Assembly: GCF_034653355.1 (NCBI RefSeq)
Contig: NZ_JAYEER010000003.1
Span: 930,001 to 994,000 of the forward strand
Direction of reading: 5' to 3'
DNA from: Nitrospirillum sp034653355
GTDB taxonomy: Bacteria > Pseudomonadota > Alphaproteobacteria > Azospirillales > Azospirillaceae
DNA: 64,000 nucleotides
Made by a program: the position numbers and the translations under genes. The notes below the pieces were generated by a model. That model was not told the origin of the DNA, did no database searches, and saw only the letters and a program-made list of their open reading frames with translations. Positions 35,354 through 44,247 of the stretch are shown here, piece after piece; the first letter of the stretch is position 1, and each line of letters opens with the position of its first letter.

Positions 35354-36454
35354 TTATCCGGCGACCTGGGCCAGCGCCGTCGCCAGACGGGGGCCCAGGA
35401 CGGCCAAGTCATAGTCGCGAGCCACCAAGTCCCGGCCCGCCGCCGCCAGGCGCCGCCGCAGGTCCAGGTCGCCGCGCAGGGCCGCCAGGGCGCGCACCCA
35501 GCCTTCCGGGCTGTCGGCCCAAAGGCCGGTGACGCCGTCGGCCACGATGCGGCGGTTCTCCCCCACCGGGCTGGCCACCACCGCCTTGCCGGCGGCCATG
35601 TACTGCAGCAGCTTGAAGCCCGATTTGCCCTGCGCGAACGGCGTGTGGGGCAGGGGCATGATGCCGGCGTCGATGCCGGCCAGCGCGGCGGCTTCCCCCG
35701 CCTCGCTCCAGGGAATGAATTCCTCCGGCACGCCAGGCAGGTTAACGGGGTGGCTGGCGATGGTCACCAGGGTCAAGGGGCCGCTGGCCGCCAGGGCCGC
35801 CAGCGGTTCCGCCAGGGCGGCCAAGTAACGGGCGGACGATGGCGTACCGATCCAGCCCACGCGAAACTCCCCCACCGGCCGCTCCGGCGCCGGCGCCGCC
35901 TGGTAACGGGCGAGCTCCACCGGCGTGGGCAGGCGCAGGAGGCGGCCGGCGCCGGCGCTTTCCGCCCACGCCGCCAGGGCCTCATTGGCCACGACCGTCA
36001 GGGCGGCGCCCGCCACCAGCCGTTCCAGCTTGTCCCCCAGCAGCCGGTGCACCGGTGCCAGGCGATGGCCGGCATAGCGCAAGTGCCAGGCGTCGTCGAA
36101 ATCCAGCACGTAGGGCCGGCCCCGGAACAGATGGCGCTCGACGCCCGGGGGCAGCCAGGGCAGCGCCTCTTTCTCGATCCACAGCAGATCCGTCTTGCCG
36201 GCGGCCTTCAGGGCCGCCATGCGCCGGCGGTAGCGGCCGGCCAAGGCCCAGCCGTTGACGGGCTGGCCGGCGTACAGGCGCCGCAGATAGCCGTCGTCGA
36301 AAAAGGGCGCCGTCGTCACCCCCAGGCCCGCAGCCGCCAGATGGGGCAACGGGTCGAAGAATTGCAGCCGGCTGCTGGCCCCCAGCCGGTCATAGCGGGG
36401 CAAGGCCAAGACCCGCCCCGAAGGGTGGGGGGCGGGGGACGGGAGTGGCGACAT
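35354..36454 (-). CDS. glycosyltransferase, GT4-like (GT-B fold)
   Basis: 366 aa. N-terminal domain with ALPRYDRLGASSRLQFFDPLPHL and DLLWIEKEALPWLPPGVE; the linker has YVLDFDDAWHLRYAG. The C-terminal donor-binding domain has FRVGWIGTPSSARYLAAL, VNLPGVPEEFIPWSE and the GT4 stretch PLPHTPFAQGKSGFKLLQYMAAGKAVVASPVGENRRIV, where the Glu of the EX7E motif is replaced by a KSGFK pattern seen in some bacterial GT4 enzymes. Donor and acceptor unknown. ATG 36454 is chosen; a GTG at 36469 is possible. It starts 25 nt after the upstream TPR-methyltransferase stop and is probably co-transcribed with it. Confidence 0.82.
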   Translation of the reverse strand: MSPLPSPAPHPSGRVLALPRYDRLGASSRLQFFDPLPHLAAAGLGVTTAPFFDDGYLRRLYAGQPVNGWALAGRYRRRMAALKAAGKTDLLWIEKEALPWLPPGVERHLFRGRPYVLDFDDAWHLRYAGHRLAPVHRLLGDKLERLVAGAALTVVANEALAAWAESAGAGRLLRLPTPVELARYQAAPAPERPVGEFRVGWIGTPSSARYLAALAEPLAALAASGPLTLVTIASHPVNLPGVPEEFIPWSEAGEAAALAGIDAGIMPLPHTPFAQGKSGFKLLQYMAAGKAVVASPVGENRRIVADGVTGLWADSPEGWVRALAALRGDLDLRRRLAAAGRDLVARDYDLAVLGPRLATALAQVAG

Positions 36455-36479
36455 GGCGGGCGGACGCACTGGGCCGCGG

Positions 36480-38020
36480 TCAGCCCTTGCGGGCCACGAC
36501 CAGCAGACGCTCGACGCCGGCGGTGGTGGCGGGCGGCAGGGGCACCGCCTCCAGCACCGTCAGGCCCGCCTGGCGCAGGGCCGTCTCCACGGCGTCGCGG
36601 CGGTGCAGATAGCGACCGTTTTCCTTCAGCGCCACGGCGGGGGCCCAGGGCTCCGCCGCGTCCATCACCAGGGTGACGGCGCCGCCGGGGAGGAGCGCGT
36701 CGGCGGCCGCGGCCGCCAGGGGTGCCAGGTCGCCCAGATGGTTGGCGATGTCCGTCGATACGATCAGGTTGGCGCTGCCGGCCGACTGCTCCAGCACCTG
36801 GGCGTGATCACCATGCACCAGCTGGTCGTACAGGCCGCTGCGTGCCGCCATCCGCAGGGCGGAATCGGATGGGTGGACGCCCACCAGGTTGGCGGCGTAG
36901 GGCTTCAGCAGCGGCGCCAGGGCACCCACGCCGCAGTCGATCTCCAGCACCTGGAGGGTGCCGGCCGCCGGGCCCAAATGGCGCGCCAGGGTGCCGGCCA
37001 GGGCCGGCGACAGCGTGGCGGCGGCGCTGGCCACCGTCTGCTCGGTCAGCATGGCGGCCTGGGCGTCGTACATCTGCCGCAGATAGGCGGGATCGGCCCG
37101 GGGGGCGTGGGGGCCACGCCCAAGGCGGCCTCGGTATGGCGCAGGATGGGGGTGACGCCGCAGGCCCGCCAAGCGCTCACCAGGGCCTGGGCGGCGGCCC
37201 CGTTGCCGCCGGCCTGCAGGGCGCCCGCGACCTGCGCCGCCTCCAGCTCCGCTGAAACGGTCGGTTCCGGCCGGCTCAGCGCCTCGCGGATGGCCGCCGC
37301 CGCCTCGGTCAGGTGCCCCAGGCCGCGCAGGGCGTGGGCGCGTCCCACGTGGGGGGCGGCTTCGAACGGGCGCAGCGCGGCCAGCCGGTCGAAGGCGGCC
37401 AGCGCCTCCTGGTACTCGCCGGCCTCGTTCAGGACCAGGCCCAGGTTGGAAAAGGTTTGCGCCACATCGGGCTGGGCCTGGGCCGTGGCCCGCAGGTAAT
37501 CCAGCGCCTCGCCCAGCCGGCCCAGGCGTCGCAGGACCAGGCCCAGGTTGGCGGCGGCCTCGACATAGGCTGGCCGCGCCTCCAGGGCGTTGCGATAGTG
37601 CTGCTCGGCGATGTCCAGGTGACCGGCGTCCTGGAACAGGGTGGCCAGGTTGAAATAGGCCTCCGCCAGCATCGGTTCGCGTTCCAGCGCGTCCAGGTAA
37701 TGGGTGGCGGCCTCATGCCCATGGCCCAGGCGCTGGCAGGCGGCACCCAGGTTGAAACGGTAGATGGGATTGTCGGGGTCCAGCGCCACGGCCATGGCGT
37801 AGGCGCCCTTGGCGGCCTCGTTGTCCTGCTGGCGTTCCAGGGCCATGCCCAGGTCGGCCCGCAGGACGGCGTCGTCGGGGCGCAGGCCCACGGCCTGGGT
37901 CAGCAGCGATACCGCCTGGGCGTTGTCGCCGCTTTCCAATGCCGCCAGGCCTTCCGCCTGCAGGGTCAGGGCGGCCGCGTCTTCCGGGGTGGCGGGCGTG
38001 CTGTCGGTCGTGTCGGTCAT
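36480..38020 (-). pseudogene. TPR-repeat protein with C-terminal methyltransferase domain, one frameshift
   Basis: The start at 38020 has GGAGGAAGC directly upstream. Residues 1-300 hold about eight tetratricopeptide repeats (ALESGDNAQAVSLLTQAVGLRPDD, NPIYRFNLGAACQRLGHGHEAATHYLDALEREP and so on). The frame then shifts within a C6 run (G at 37100-37105 on the plus strand). After it comes ADPAYLRQMYDAQAAMLTEQ and a methyltransferase fold (VLEIDCGVGALAPLLKPYAANLVGVHPSD, then VSTDIANHLGDL). Adding one base restores a single 513-aa protein. TPR-methyltransferase proteins of this kind often sit in polysaccharide or flagellin glycosylation loci. Error or true inactivation cannot be told apart here. 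Confidence 0.8.
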
Positions 38021-38158
38021 GCTTCCTCCGCCGGCCGGCCCCGTCCCGGGATTGCCCCTGGGGCCCGCCTTGCTTCTCTCATCGCGAGAGGATAGGGGGC
38101 GCCGCCCTTGGTGAACAGAGGCAAGATATGCCCACCAGGCGCCGATTTACCGGCCATT

Positions 38159-39106
38159 TCAGGGATTTCGCCCAGCCGACGCGGCCTGCAGCAGGCCGTG
38201 GCGGGCCAGTGCGTCACCATGGCGCGTCACATGGTCATGCAAAAGGTTCGTCTGCAGGGTGCGCAACGCCGGATTATGCAGGATGCGGAAATACCCCGCC
38301 AAGGCTTGTCCGTTCACTTCCACATGGCTTTTGTAGATGTCCATGAACCAGTAGCCGCACGATGTGCAGTGCACCAGCCGCACGGTTCGGCCCCGCACCG
38401 TGTAGCCGTCGCCCGCCGGGCGGATCAGCGATAGCAGATGGTTCTGCGGCTGCCATTCCACCGGATCCAGCAACAGCGCCCGGCCGGCATGCCCCCAGCG
38501 GGGGCCGTGGATCAGCAGGGCCATGACGTTCTGCTCGAACAAGGAATGCGGCCGCATTCCCCGGCTGCGCCGGTCCCACTCGGTCAGCAGCGCCCGCGAG
38601 CGGCACAGCCAGAAGCCGACACTGATATAAGGGGCGGCGGGATCGGCGCCGCTGTCGGCCAGCAGGGCGCGGAAGGGCGCCATGCCCGTGCCGCCCTTGT
38701 CCATGACCGCCACGTCGGACAGGGTCAGGCTGTTGATGTCGGTGGTCAGCGCGATGTCGGCGCCGCTGGCCTCCAGGCGCTGGAGCAGCTGGGCCATGAC
38801 GGTGTCATCCAGACCGACCGCCAGCATGTCGGCATCGATCCAGCAGAGCGCCCGCCAGGGCAGGTCGCCGGCATAGTCCAGGATGGCGGCCTTCTTGGCA
38901 TAGGGATGCAGGCTTTCCGGCAGGTCCCTGGGCCGCGGCAGCAATTGACCGCGTTCCGCCAGATAGGCCCGCTGCCCAGGCGCCAGGCCGTAATCGCAGA
39001 CCATCAGCCGCGCGTCCGGCAAGCGCCGGGCGAAGCTTTCCAGAAGCAGTAGCGTGGTGGCGAAATACCGCTCATCGGCGCCGGTGACATACAGGATGCC
39101 GCTCAT
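38159..39106 (-). CDS. putative glycosyltransferase (GT-A type, DxD motif)
   Basis: 315 aa. The N-terminus ILYVTGADERYFATTLLLLESFARRLPDARLMVCDYGL and the motif ALCWIDADMLAVGLDD (DAD, about 88-103) are typical of GT-A fold nucleotide-sugar transferases; SVGFWLCRSRALLTEWDR and the later LFEQNVMALLIH resemble GT8-like enzymes. A cysteine pair (HCTSCGYWFMDIYKSHVEVNG) occurs near residues 245-265. Substrate unknown. Its ATG overlaps the stop of the preceding TPR gene by 4 nt, so the two are translated together. It is followed by a 138-nt gap and the TPR-methyltransferase gene. Confidence 0.75.
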   Translation of the reverse strand: MSGILYVTGADERYFATTLLLLESFARRLPDARLMVCDYGLAPGQRAYLAERGQLLPRPRDLPESLHPYAKKAAILDYAGDLPWRALCWIDADMLAVGLDDTVMAQLLQRLEASGADIALTTDINSLTLSDVAVMDKGGTGMAPFRALLADSGADPAAPYISVGFWLCRSRALLTEWDRRSRGMRPHSLFEQNVMALLIHGPRWGHAGRALLLDPVEWQPQNHLLSLIRPAGDGYTVRGRTVRLVHCTSCGYWFMDIYKSHVEVNGQALAGYFRILHNPALRTLQTNLLHDHVTRHGDALARHGLLQAASAGRNP

Positions 39107-40728
39107 GGCACCGTTCCCGGGATCAGGCCCAGGCTGGCGGGCCAGTTGGCGCCGTGCGCCAGGCGCAGGGACGGATACCAGGGGGTCCGTTCCCCCGACG
39201 CCGGCCAGCGCCAGTCGGCATCCGCCGGCACCAGCACCACGCCGGGGCGGCCGATGGCGCCGGCCAGATGGGCCAGCGGACCGGCGGGCAGCGCCACGGC
39301 ATCGACGGCGGCCAGGGTCGCCGCCAGCCGGCCCCAGGCCTCGGGCTCATCCGCGGCGGGCACGGCCAGGGGCACGGCCGTCACGCCCGGCGGCAGGGGG
39401 GGCGCGAGGGATGGCGGGGCGTCGGCCACGCCCACCCCTGGCCCTTTGAAAGGCTGCGGCAGTGCGCCGCCTGGTGCCGCCATATACGGGCCGCTCCAGA
39501 AGTGGTTGGAATCCCATAGCGACAGCCGGTCGGGCAGTTCCTGCAGAGGAACTTGGAAATCGGCCCGTACGGCGTCCACTCCCCGCGTGGCGACGGTGAT
39601 GCCGGCCAGGGGCTGGCCCGGCCCCGTGGGCAGCAGGGCGGCCCAGCCGGGCGACACCTCCACGATCACCTCCGCCCCCCGGTCACGCAGGCGGGGCAGA
39701 AGGCGCGCCAAGTGGGGCAGGGCGTCCGGCTCCACCTCATCCCAGACCAGCAGGCGGCGGCCGGAAATGTCCTGATCCGCCCGCTCCCACAGCGGGATGG
39801 TTCCATGGAGACGGGCGGCGGTGGGCTGCATCCAGCGCCACGACAGATCGGCGAAGCCGTCCCGCCACGCGCCCAGGCGCAGGCAGGCCTCGGCATGGGC
39901 CAGCCGGGCTGCGGCGTGGCCCGGCTCCAGCGCCAGGGCCTGGGCATACAGGGCCCGGGCGCCGGCGATGTTCCCCTGGACCTGAAGAAGCATGCCAGAC
40001 AGATGGCGCAGGTCGGCGCTGACACCCCCGCCGCTTTCCATCTCGGCCAGGGCGGTCGCCGCGTCTTGCGGCCTCGCGGTCATGAGCAGTTGCGCGCGCA
40101 GGCCCTGGGCCGTGGCTTGGGCATCGGCGTTGGGCACGGCCTGCGGGGAGTCCGGTGGCGGAAGGCCGTCCAGCAGACACAAGGCCTCAGTCCGGCGTTC
40201 GCGCGCGATCAACAGCTTGGCAAGGCCCACCCGGGCCGGCAGCTCTTCGGCGCGGGCAGCCGGGCCAGCCGACAGCAGGGCGCGATAATGCCCCTCCGCC
40301 TCCTTCCCCGCCTGCGCCAGCGACAGGGTGTCGGCCAGGGTCAAGCGATCGGCCGGCGTCAAGGGCAGGCCCAGATCGTCCACCTCCAGCAGGGCTTCCA
40401 GCGCCTTGGTATTGGCGCCCGTCCTGGCATACGCGCGCGCCAGGGCGCTCAACCCGCGACCCAGGTTGGCGGCGATGTCCGGAATGGCGGCGGCGGCGGG
40501 CTGGGCATGGGCGCGGCGGATCAGAGCCACGCCGGCCGCCACCCGGGAGGGATCGGCCGGCACGGCGCCAAGCGATCGCTGCAGGATCAGGACGCCCGTC
40601 AGGTGCAGGGCATCGATCTGGTCCGGCACCTGCTCGAGAATGGCGGCGTAAATGGCCTCCGCATCGTCCAGCCGGCCGGCCTCATGATGGGCGACGGCGG
40701 TGGACAATACTTCGGATAGGGACGCCAA
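39103..40728 (-). CDS. large TPR-repeat protein with GT-B-like C-terminal part
   Basis: 541 aa. Residues 1-300 are helical repeats (HEAGRLDDAEAIYAAILEQVPDQIDALHLTGVL at the start; NIAGARALYAQALALEPGHAAARLAHAEACLRLG about 255-290). The rest resembles the C-terminal half of TPR/glycosyltransferase proteins (LPLWERADQ-like segment, ISGRRLLVWDEVEPDALPHLARLLPRLRDRGAEVIVEVSPG, about 310-355) but lacks a clear donor-site motif. It may be a scaffold or a degenerate transferase. It lies six nt downstream of the YjfB-like gene and overlaps the next glycosyltransferase gene by 4 nt. Confidence 0.75.
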   Translation of the reverse strand: MASLSEVLSTAVAHHEAGRLDDAEAIYAAILEQVPDQIDALHLTGVLILQRSLGAVPADPSRVAAGVALIRRAHAQPAAAAIPDIAANLGRGLSALARAYARTGANTKALEALLEVDDLGLPLTPADRLTLADTLSLAQAGKEAEGHYRALLSAGPAARAEELPARVGLAKLLIARERRTEALCLLDGLPPPDSPQAVPNADAQATAQGLRAQLLMTARPQDAATALAEMESGGGVSADLRHLSGMLLQVQGNIAGARALYAQALALEPGHAAARLAHAEACLRLGAWRDGFADLSWRWMQPTAARLHGTIPLWERADQDISGRRLLVWDEVEPDALPHLARLLPRLRDRGAEVIVEVSPGWAALLPTGPGQPLAGITVATRGVDAVRADFQVPLQELPDRLSLWDSNHFWSGPYMAAPGGALPQPFKGPGVGVADAPPSLAPPLPPGVTAVPLAVPAADEPEAWGRLAATLAAVDAVALPAGPLAHLAGAIGRPGVVLVPADADWRWPASGERTPWYPSLRLAHGANWPASLGLIPGTVP

Positions 40729-40734
40729 GGGGAA

Positions 40735-40926
40735 TCAGGCGCTGATGTCGATCAGCTGGCCGCGACCGTCGGTGGGGGCGGGGCCGGCGCTCTGCCCGGT
40801 CAGCAGTTCGGTGGCGACGGCGGACTGGGCGTCCGTGGTCTGCTTCAGGGCCTGCACCTGGAACTGCAGGCTGGCCTGCAGCACGTTGGCGGCGGTGGCC
40901 GCGGCGGCCTGACTGTCGATCTGCAT
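40735..40926 (-). CDS. YjfB-family putative motility protein
   Basis: 63 aa, almost all helical: MQIDSQAAAATAANVLQASLQFQVQALKQTTDAQSAVATELL. The alternating alanine/glutamine pattern and the LQALKQTTDAQ-type core match the small YjfB_motility family (family knowledge; function not established). ATG 40926 has GGAG eight bases upstream; a GTG three codons earlier is possible. It sits immediately before the TPR gene, which links this cluster to motility. Confidence 0.65.
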   Translation of the reverse strand: MQIDSQAAAATAANVLQASLQFQVQALKQTTDAQSAVATELLTGQSAGPAPTDGRGQLIDISA

Positions 40927-41035
40927 CTGAACCACTCCGGGGACCGCGTCTAACGGGGCGGCCGATTGCTTGCAGTATCGCGCTGATCGGCTCGCCGCTC
41001 AAGGCATAGAGTCGGGCGCCTTTGTGAAGCTTCCG

Positions 41036-41359
41036 TTAGCTGAGCGAGCTCATGATGCTGAAGCACAGCTGGTCGCCCTGGGCGTGCAGGGTCTTCAGCG
41101 CGTCCTTGGGCAGCGGGATGCGCTTTTCCCGGCAGTAGGCGACGATCAGGCGAGCCAGCTGGTAGGACTCCACCTGGATCTCCTCCCGCCCGCCGCCGGT
41201 GGGCAGGTCGCTGGACAGCTTCACCGTGGGCGGCGGGCCCTCCACCACCTGGATGCTCAGGATGCGGCGGCCGGCGTCGAAGCCCTCCAGCGGCACCGTC
41301 TGGAAGACCAGCTTCAGTTCGTCATTGGAAAAAATGATGTGCCGGATTTCCGTGATCAT
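41036..41359 (-). CDS. 107-aa protein of unknown function, partner of the sigma-54 regulator
   Basis: 107 aa: MITEIRHIIFSNDELKLVFQTVPLEGFD, a beta-rich middle (RRILSIQVVEGPPPTVKLSSD), then an alpha-helical part (QVESYQLARLIVAYCREKRIPLPKDALKTLHAQGDQLCFSIM). Soluble, no signal peptide, not recognised. AAGGAA precedes the ATG by six bases. It starts 17 nt after the sigma-54 activator stop and so is in its operon; it may be a small regulator or partner of that activator (inference from position only). Confidence 0.7.
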   Translation of the reverse strand: MITEIRHIIFSNDELKLVFQTVPLEGFDAGRRILSIQVVEGPPPTVKLSSDLPTGGGREEIQVESYQLARLIVAYCREKRIPLPKDALKTLHAQGDQLCFSIMSSLS

Positions 41360-41376
41360 GACCGTTTCCTTGGAAT

Positions 41377-43017
41377 TCAGGCCGTGGCGCGCTTCTTCTG
41401 GCGGCGGCGGTAGATGGTGCAGGGGTTGATCTCCAGCAGCGCCGCGGCGCGGGTGATGTTGCCCTGGCAGAGGCGGATGGCTTCCTCGATCGTCTCCTCC
41501 TCCACCATCCACAGCGGCCGGATGCGGCGCTCGGGATTGGGATCGGACTCGGGGGCGGTGGGCGCGTCGTCCAGCGGAATGGGGGCGGCCCAGCTGGTTG
41601 CGCCGGCGGGAACGCCGGGGATGCGGACACCGCCCACCGACACGCCCCCCGGCGCTGGTGACGCCGGGGCCATTGGCGGCATGCCGAATCCGGTGGGGGC
41701 GACGCCACCCAGGGACGTTCCTCCAGGAACCGGGCCGGCCAGGTTGGCGGGCGGCGGCGGGGTGAACGGAAAAGGCATGGGCCCCGCCATGGCCGACCAG
41801 CGCGGGTCGTTCAGCATGGGGGGCACGATCATGGTGGGCTTGTTCAGCGGCGGCGGCAGCATGAAGGGCTGGATGACGGCGCCGTCGTTCAGCACCACCA
41901 CGTTGCGCACCACGTTCAGCAGCTGGCGGACGTTGCCAGGCCAATTGTAGGTGCGCATGATCTCCTCCGCCTCATCGCTGAAGCCGGTGAAGGACTTGCG
42001 CTCCTCCTGCGTGTACTTGGCCAGGAATTCCCGCGCGATCAGCAGGATGTCCTCGCCACGGTCGCGCAGGGGCGGCAGCTCGATGGAAATGACCTGCAGG
42101 CGATAGAACAGATCCTCGCGGAAGCGGCCGGCCTGCACCTCGGCGAAGGGGTCGCGATTGGTGGCGCAGACGATGCGCACATCCACGGCCTCCGCCTTCT
42201 CGCTGCCCACCTTCTTGACCATGCCGGTCTGCAGGAAGCGCAGCAGCTTCGCCTGCAGCGACAGGTCCATCTCGCCGATTTCGTCCAGGAACAGCGTGCC
42301 GCCGTCGGCCTGCAGCGCGGCACCGGCGTGATCCGTCGTCGCCCCGGTGAAGGCGCCCTTCACGTGGCCGAAAATCTCGCTTTCCATCAGGTCTTTGGGA
42401 ATGGCGGCGCAGTTCACCGGGATGAAGGGGCGTCCGGCGCGCGGGCTGCGGCGGTGGATGGCCTCGGCGCAGACCTCCTTGCCCGTGCCGCTCTCGCCGG
42501 TGATGAAGACCGTGGCCTTGGACGGCGCCGCCGCCTCGATCATGCGGTAGACGCCGCGCATGGCGGGCGAGGTGCCGACGAAGCCTAGATAGCCCAGCGG
42601 ATCCTCCACCGGGGCGGCGGGCGGCGCCGCCTCCAGCACCTTTGCCCTTTCGGCCAGGGCGGCGGCCATGGCCTGGCGCAGGCGCTCCGTGCCCGCCGGC
42701 AGCAGCAGCACGTCGACGGCACCGGCGCGCATGACGTCCACCGCCATCTGCACCGAGCCCTGGGCCGTCAGCGCCACCACCTGCGGCGCCTTGGCGTCGG
42801 CCTTCAGCTCCTTCAGCAGATCCAGGCCGTTGCCGCCCGGCAGCTGCAGGTTCAGCAGCACCACGTCGGCCGGTGCCTCCGCCAGCGCCCGGCGGGCGGC
42901 CGGCGCCGTGTCCACTACCTGCAGGGCATGCCCATCCTTGCGCAGCGCCTGGCTGTAGGCGGCGGCGAGGGACGGCGTGGGTTCGACGATCAGGACGCGG
43001 CGCGGACGGGTTTCCAT
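41377..43017 (-). CDS. sigma-54-dependent transcriptional activator with degenerate receiver domain
   Basis: 546 aa. A receiver-like domain (4-120), AAA+ domain (about 145-375) and C-terminal Fis-type helix-turn-helix (ETIEEAIRLCQGNITRAAALLEINPCTIYRRR). AAA+ motifs: Walker A GESGTGKE, the sigma-54 contact loop GAFTGA, Walker B GGTLFLDEIGE. The receiver lacks its chemistry: the acidic pair is replaced (LIVEPTPS) and the phospho-acceptor is N56 (VVLLNLQLPG), so it cannot be phosphorylated normally. A 110-residue proline/glycine-rich linker lies between AAA+ and the helix-turn-helix. It resembles VpsR/FlbD-like regulators; targets are probably nearby motility, pilus or glycosylation genes (inference). 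ATG 43017 is the natural start. Confidence 0.9.
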   Translation of the reverse strand: METRPRRVLIVEPTPSLAAAYSQALRKDGHALQVVDTAPAARRALAEAPADVVLLNLQLPGGNGLDLLKELKADAKAPQVVALTAQGSVQMAVDVMRAGAVDVLLLPAGTERLRQAMAAALAERAKVLEAAPPAAPVEDPLGYLGFVGTSPAMRGVYRMIEAAAPSKATVFITGESGTGKEVCAEAIHRRSPRAGRPFIPVNCAAIPKDLMESEIFGHVKGAFTGATTDHAGAALQADGGTLFLDEIGEMDLSLQAKLLRFLQTGMVKKVGSEKAEAVDVRIVCATNRDPFAEVQAGRFREDLFYRLQVISIELPPLRDRGEDILLIAREFLAKYTQEERKSFTGFSDEAEEIMRTYNWPGNVRQLLNVVRNVVVLNDGAVIQPFMLPPPLNKPTMIVPPMLNDPRWSAMAGPMPFPFTPPPPANLAGPVPGGTSLGGVAPTGFGMPPMAPASPAPGGVSVGGVRIPGVPAGATSWAAPIPLDDAPTAPESDPNPERRIRPLWMVEEETIEEAIRLCQGNITRAAALLEINPCTIYRRRQKKRATA

Positions 43018-43211
43018 GGGGCGGAGGCTTTCACCGAGACTTGAAGCCTGCGCTTATCCTCGGCGGAAATGCGTCAGGCATTGCAGCTTGCAGTTTTTCA
43101 AGCAATCGCCCAGCGCTGTCAACGCCGGACCTTGCAGGATGCAATGCCGGGAACATGTTCTTTGGGTTAGGGTGGGCGAGGGTTCCCGCTCTCGCCTCTA
43201 CCCCATGGGCT

Positions 43212-44147
43212 CTATTTGGGCGCGTCCGACGTACGGACGGGTAGGGGGATATTACAAACGTCCACATGCCCGGCCGGCACGGGAAAGAAATCTTCCCGGC
43301 GGTTGCGACGCGCCTCGACATAGGCGGCCCAGGTGGGGGTGTCGGTGCGCAGCACGGTCAGCTTCTCGCGCTGGTCGGGGGCCATGTCGGCCGCCAGCCG
43401 CACCTTGGTGATGGGGACGCGCTGCTCCGGCTTGTCGTAAAAGCCCAGGGCGGCGGTTCCGCGTGGCAGGCTGCTGAGGATGTCCATGCCGCGCAGGACC
43501 CGGCCCACCACGGTGATGTTGCGGTCCAGGTGGCGCGGCGCCTGGCCGATGACGGCGTACAGTTCCGCTCCGCTGCCCGTGTCCAGCGCCATATCGCGGC
43601 CCACGCCGACCATGCCGTAGCAATGGACCAGCCAAGCCTGCTGGCCCTTGGCGTCGCGCGCCGCGGGGAAGCCGTCGCTGTAGCCCGCCTCGGGGGCGTA
43701 GGTGTCGGGATCGGGCAGGGGGGTGAAGGGCAGCTTGGCCACGGCGGCACCACGCACCACGAATTCCGGCGCCAGCTTGGTCTGCGCCGTCTTGGGCGTG
43801 CGGGTGTTGTCGGCGTCGCCCCATTGGGTGACGTAGTTGTCCTGCACCCGGTCCACCGCCAGGCCATCGAACCAGCCCTCGCGCACCAGCTTGCGGATGT
43901 TGTCGACATGCGCCGGGGCGAAGGCGGGCGCCAGCTCGATGATCACCCGGCCCTGGGCCAGGTCCATGTATAGCAGGTTTTCCGGATCCGGGGACCGCCA
44001 ATCAGCGGGACTGGAAGCGGCCAGCACATCGGCGGCGATGGGGCCGCTCTTGGCCGCGGCCGGTTTGGCCGCATCGGCGGCATGGGCGGTGGCGGACAGG
44101 CAAACCAGGGCCACCGCCAGCCGGGCGGCTACCATCGAACGACGCAT
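43212..44147 (-). CDS. periplasmic peptidyl-prolyl cis-trans isomerase, cyclophilin type
   Basis: 311 aa with a signal peptide (MRRSMVAARLAVALVCLSATAHA, cleavage about 23). The cyclophilin domain runs from about 55 (NLLYMDLAQGRVIIELAPAFAPAHVDNIRKLVREGWFDGLAVDRVQDNYVTQWGD) to about 275, with an insertion compared with short cyclophilins; GMVGVGRDM and LYAVIGQAPRHLDRNITVVGRVLRGMDIL are the later core strands. It would help fold exported proteins, possibly the pilus subunits next door. ATG 44147 has AAGGGGAAG just upstream; the frame continues seven codons further. Confidence 0.87.
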   Translation of the reverse strand: MRRSMVAARLAVALVCLSATAHAADAAKPAAAKSGPIAADVLAASSPADWRSPDPENLLYMDLAQGRVIIELAPAFAPAHVDNIRKLVREGWFDGLAVDRVQDNYVTQWGDADNTRTPKTAQTKLAPEFVVRGAAVAKLPFTPLPDPDTYAPEAGYSDGFPAARDAKGQQAWLVHCYGMVGVGRDMALDTGSGAELYAVIGQAPRHLDRNITVVGRVLRGMDILSSLPRGTAALGFYDKPEQRVPITKVRLAADMAPDQREKLTVLRTDTPTWAAYVEARRNRREDFFPVPAGHVDVCNIPLPVRTSDAPK

Positions 44148-44247
44148 CGCTTCCCCTTCATTCCTCATGACGACCGTCTGGGGGCCGCCTTCCGGGCCGC
44201 AGGATCAATCCCCGGACCCGGACAGGGCAAGTGATTTAAGAGGAAGC

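Noticed and set aside
43018..43211. A GGCATTGCAGCTTGCA stretch near 43080 as a sigma-54 promoter
   Set aside because: The GG and GC doublets are 11 bases apart instead of the required 10, and the flanking consensus is poor.
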